DNA from: Tupaia tana
Lineage: Eukaryota; Chordata; Mammalia; Scandentia; Tupaiidae
Assembly (NCBI GenBank): GCA_026018925.1
Contig: JAKSZU010000016.1
Coordinates: 31,772,877-31,836,876, forward strand
DNA: 64,000 bases
Reading direction: 5' to 3'
A program made the position numbers and the translations under genes. Under the pieces are notes generated by a model. The model searched no databases, was not told the DNA's origin, and saw only the letters and a program-made list of their open reading frames with translations. The number at the start of each line of letters is the position of its first letter. The stretch's first letter is position 1. Positions 62,769 to 64,000 of this stretch are shown here, piece after piece.

Positions 62769-64000
62769 TAAAAAATCAAGGGCTAATATGAGAAGTACAG
62801 AAAAATGGGACCCAGTAACAGGACACATCATAGAATAATCTTTTCTTCACTTTTTTCACCGTACTATTTTAAAAAGTCTTCAATCTTCTCTGCCATGTCT
62901 TCTAATGTATTTTTTTCCTAAGTGTCTACTCTCTCTTTAGTTCCTGATGTATAGATTAAAATCTCCACCATTTCTTAGATCAAGATCTAATTTTTACGTT
63001 CATTCAATCAAATTTACATCAATGAGGTTTGTTTCAAAAACTAAACAAAAACAGAAAAGCGATTAAGCCATTTCTTCAATACTGGGGTTTTCATGGGCTC
63101 ATTATACATTTTGGCTCCATAACCAATGACATTGGAGGAAAGAATGCATGGTCTATCTATGCCTGACCATAAACTTAAACAACTGTAATTTCCAACCATT
63201 TAGCCATCATGATATCTTCTTGTTCTGAGTCTTAAAATAACCACCAACTCCCTCCTCCCTTCAAAAAAGATGAGGATGGTGTGAAAACACTGTTGGTTAC
63301 CTACACCACAACCATTTCCTTTCCCCTCCCTTCCTTTCTTCTTTGCTAACAGAACACTTTGTGTTCAAGTACCAGGGGGTCTTATCTCATGGAAAATGAG
63401 CCCTTCCCTCCCCAGGGAGAAAGTGTTGAATCTAAGACACAAATGGCAATTTTACACTACTTGGTTGGTCCCAGATATGTCATCCAACTCTGCCCAGAGA
63501 GACATATGGAAAGTCTGATTATAGCATTCCAGGAGAGTTTGCCTCCATGACCTGCTTCAGACTGTGTCAATGTGATCTTTAAAACTAGACCTTGAGACTA
63601 TGAGAGGTAGAACCAAAGGACCAAGCTAACGGGCTAAGCTCAGTAGAACAAAAAGAGAGAGAGAGATTGAGATCCTTAGGAATTTATCAGTCTAGCCTGT
63701 GACACTCCACATTTCATTTCTTGTTAGATGAGATAATTTCCCCTCCTTGTTCAAAACAATTAAATGGAACATTCTCACAGCTAAAAACATACTAACTAAC
63801 TCAAGAGTGTCTCTTATTACATAACTCAGGTAAATTACACACTTTTGGGATTCATATTTTTAGAAAACACTTCCATACAACTAAAAATACTTGAATTCTT
63901 TTAAATTAATTTTAATATAATTCAGGTAACACTTGAATGCCTAATTTCTACCAAGCTTATTAGCATATTAACACATCATATTTTTAATTCCTATCATTAT
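62769..64000. other. Unassigned unique DNA to the window end, no gene seen
   Basis: No SINE recognised in the last 1.2 kb. Plus frame 63359-63550 has no recognisable domain. A short (GA)n is at about 63652-63666. Confidence 0.5.

Noticed and set aside
1-64000. CRISPR arrays, operons, integrons, prophage or other prokaryotic systems
   Set aside because: No spaced direct repeats, no long coding frames, no bacterial signals. The window is mammalian nuclear DNA throughout.

Overview
Organism. The window is AT-rich, gene-poor nuclear DNA of a placental mammal. The evidence is the layering of ancient mammalian repeats (MIR, L2, L1M/L1ME, MER5A-like and MER20-like hAT elements, an MLT1-type LTR) under a much younger, very dense SINE layer. 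The dominant SINE is tRNA-derived. It is not Alu, B1/B2/ID, a carnivore or ruminant SINE, or the rabbit C repeat. Three old composite SINEs carry 7SL-RNA-like monomers, which points to Euarchontoglires. No Alu or B1 monomer army is present, which argues against most primates, rodents and tree shrews. My working guess is a colugo (Dermoptera), whose genome is known for lineage-specific tRNA-derived SINEs. This is inference, roughly 50 % confidence, and a database search would settle it.

Content. I find no protein-coding exon, no functional RNA gene and no CRISPR array. Open reading frames are short and lie mostly in SINEs, simple repeats or unique DNA with no family resemblance. The sequence is best described as intergenic or deep intronic DNA. 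I use three working names. SINE-L is the long form (about 260-280 bp): a tRNA-like head with A and B boxes, a GC-rich body, a CT-rich stretch, a conserved CCTATAG-type 3' end and an A tail. SINE-S is the short form (about 170-210 bp): the same head joined directly to a CT-rich stretch and an A/T-rich tail. SINE-B is a second tRNA-like family with a 'ggttggctga'-type body.

Layout. 0-8.9 kb: MIR, an L1M 3' end, a SINE cluster at 4.1-5.0 kb, and long unique stretches. 8.9-10.7 kb: one L1ME 3' part cut by three SINEs. 11-18.6 kb: SINE-rich, with an L2 open-reading-frame relic and a nested SINE pair at 16.4-16.8 kb. 19-27.6 kb: two mariner-like palindromic MITEs, a 71-bp tandem duplication, and a MER5A-like element split by two SINEs. 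27.6-36 kb: L2 pieces, mostly unique DNA, and a composite tRNA/7SL SINE. 36-46 kb: MIR, an unnamed ancient repeat, a second composite SINE, and an MLT1-type LTR at 44.2-44.6 kb. 46-50.7 kb: a compound AAG/ACG microsatellite, a third composite SINE, and an LTR split by a young SINE. 53.0-56.5 kb: the longest repeat-poor stretch. 56.5-64 kb: a 24-bp minisatellite, a MER20-like element, several young SINEs, and a 110-bp dispersed duplication.

How the parts relate. Nothing here forms an operon or pathway. The interplay is between mobile elements: young SINEs, presumably moved by L1 (A tails and 13-19 bp target duplications), have repeatedly landed in older elements. The main points for follow-up are the foldable body of SINE-L, the tRNA/7SL/7SL composite SINEs, the mariner-like MITE pair, and a templated local insertion inside a SINE at 15.1 kb. 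All family names were assigned from memory of consensus patterns without a database search. Boundaries are approximate to about 10-20 bases unless a target duplication fixes them.
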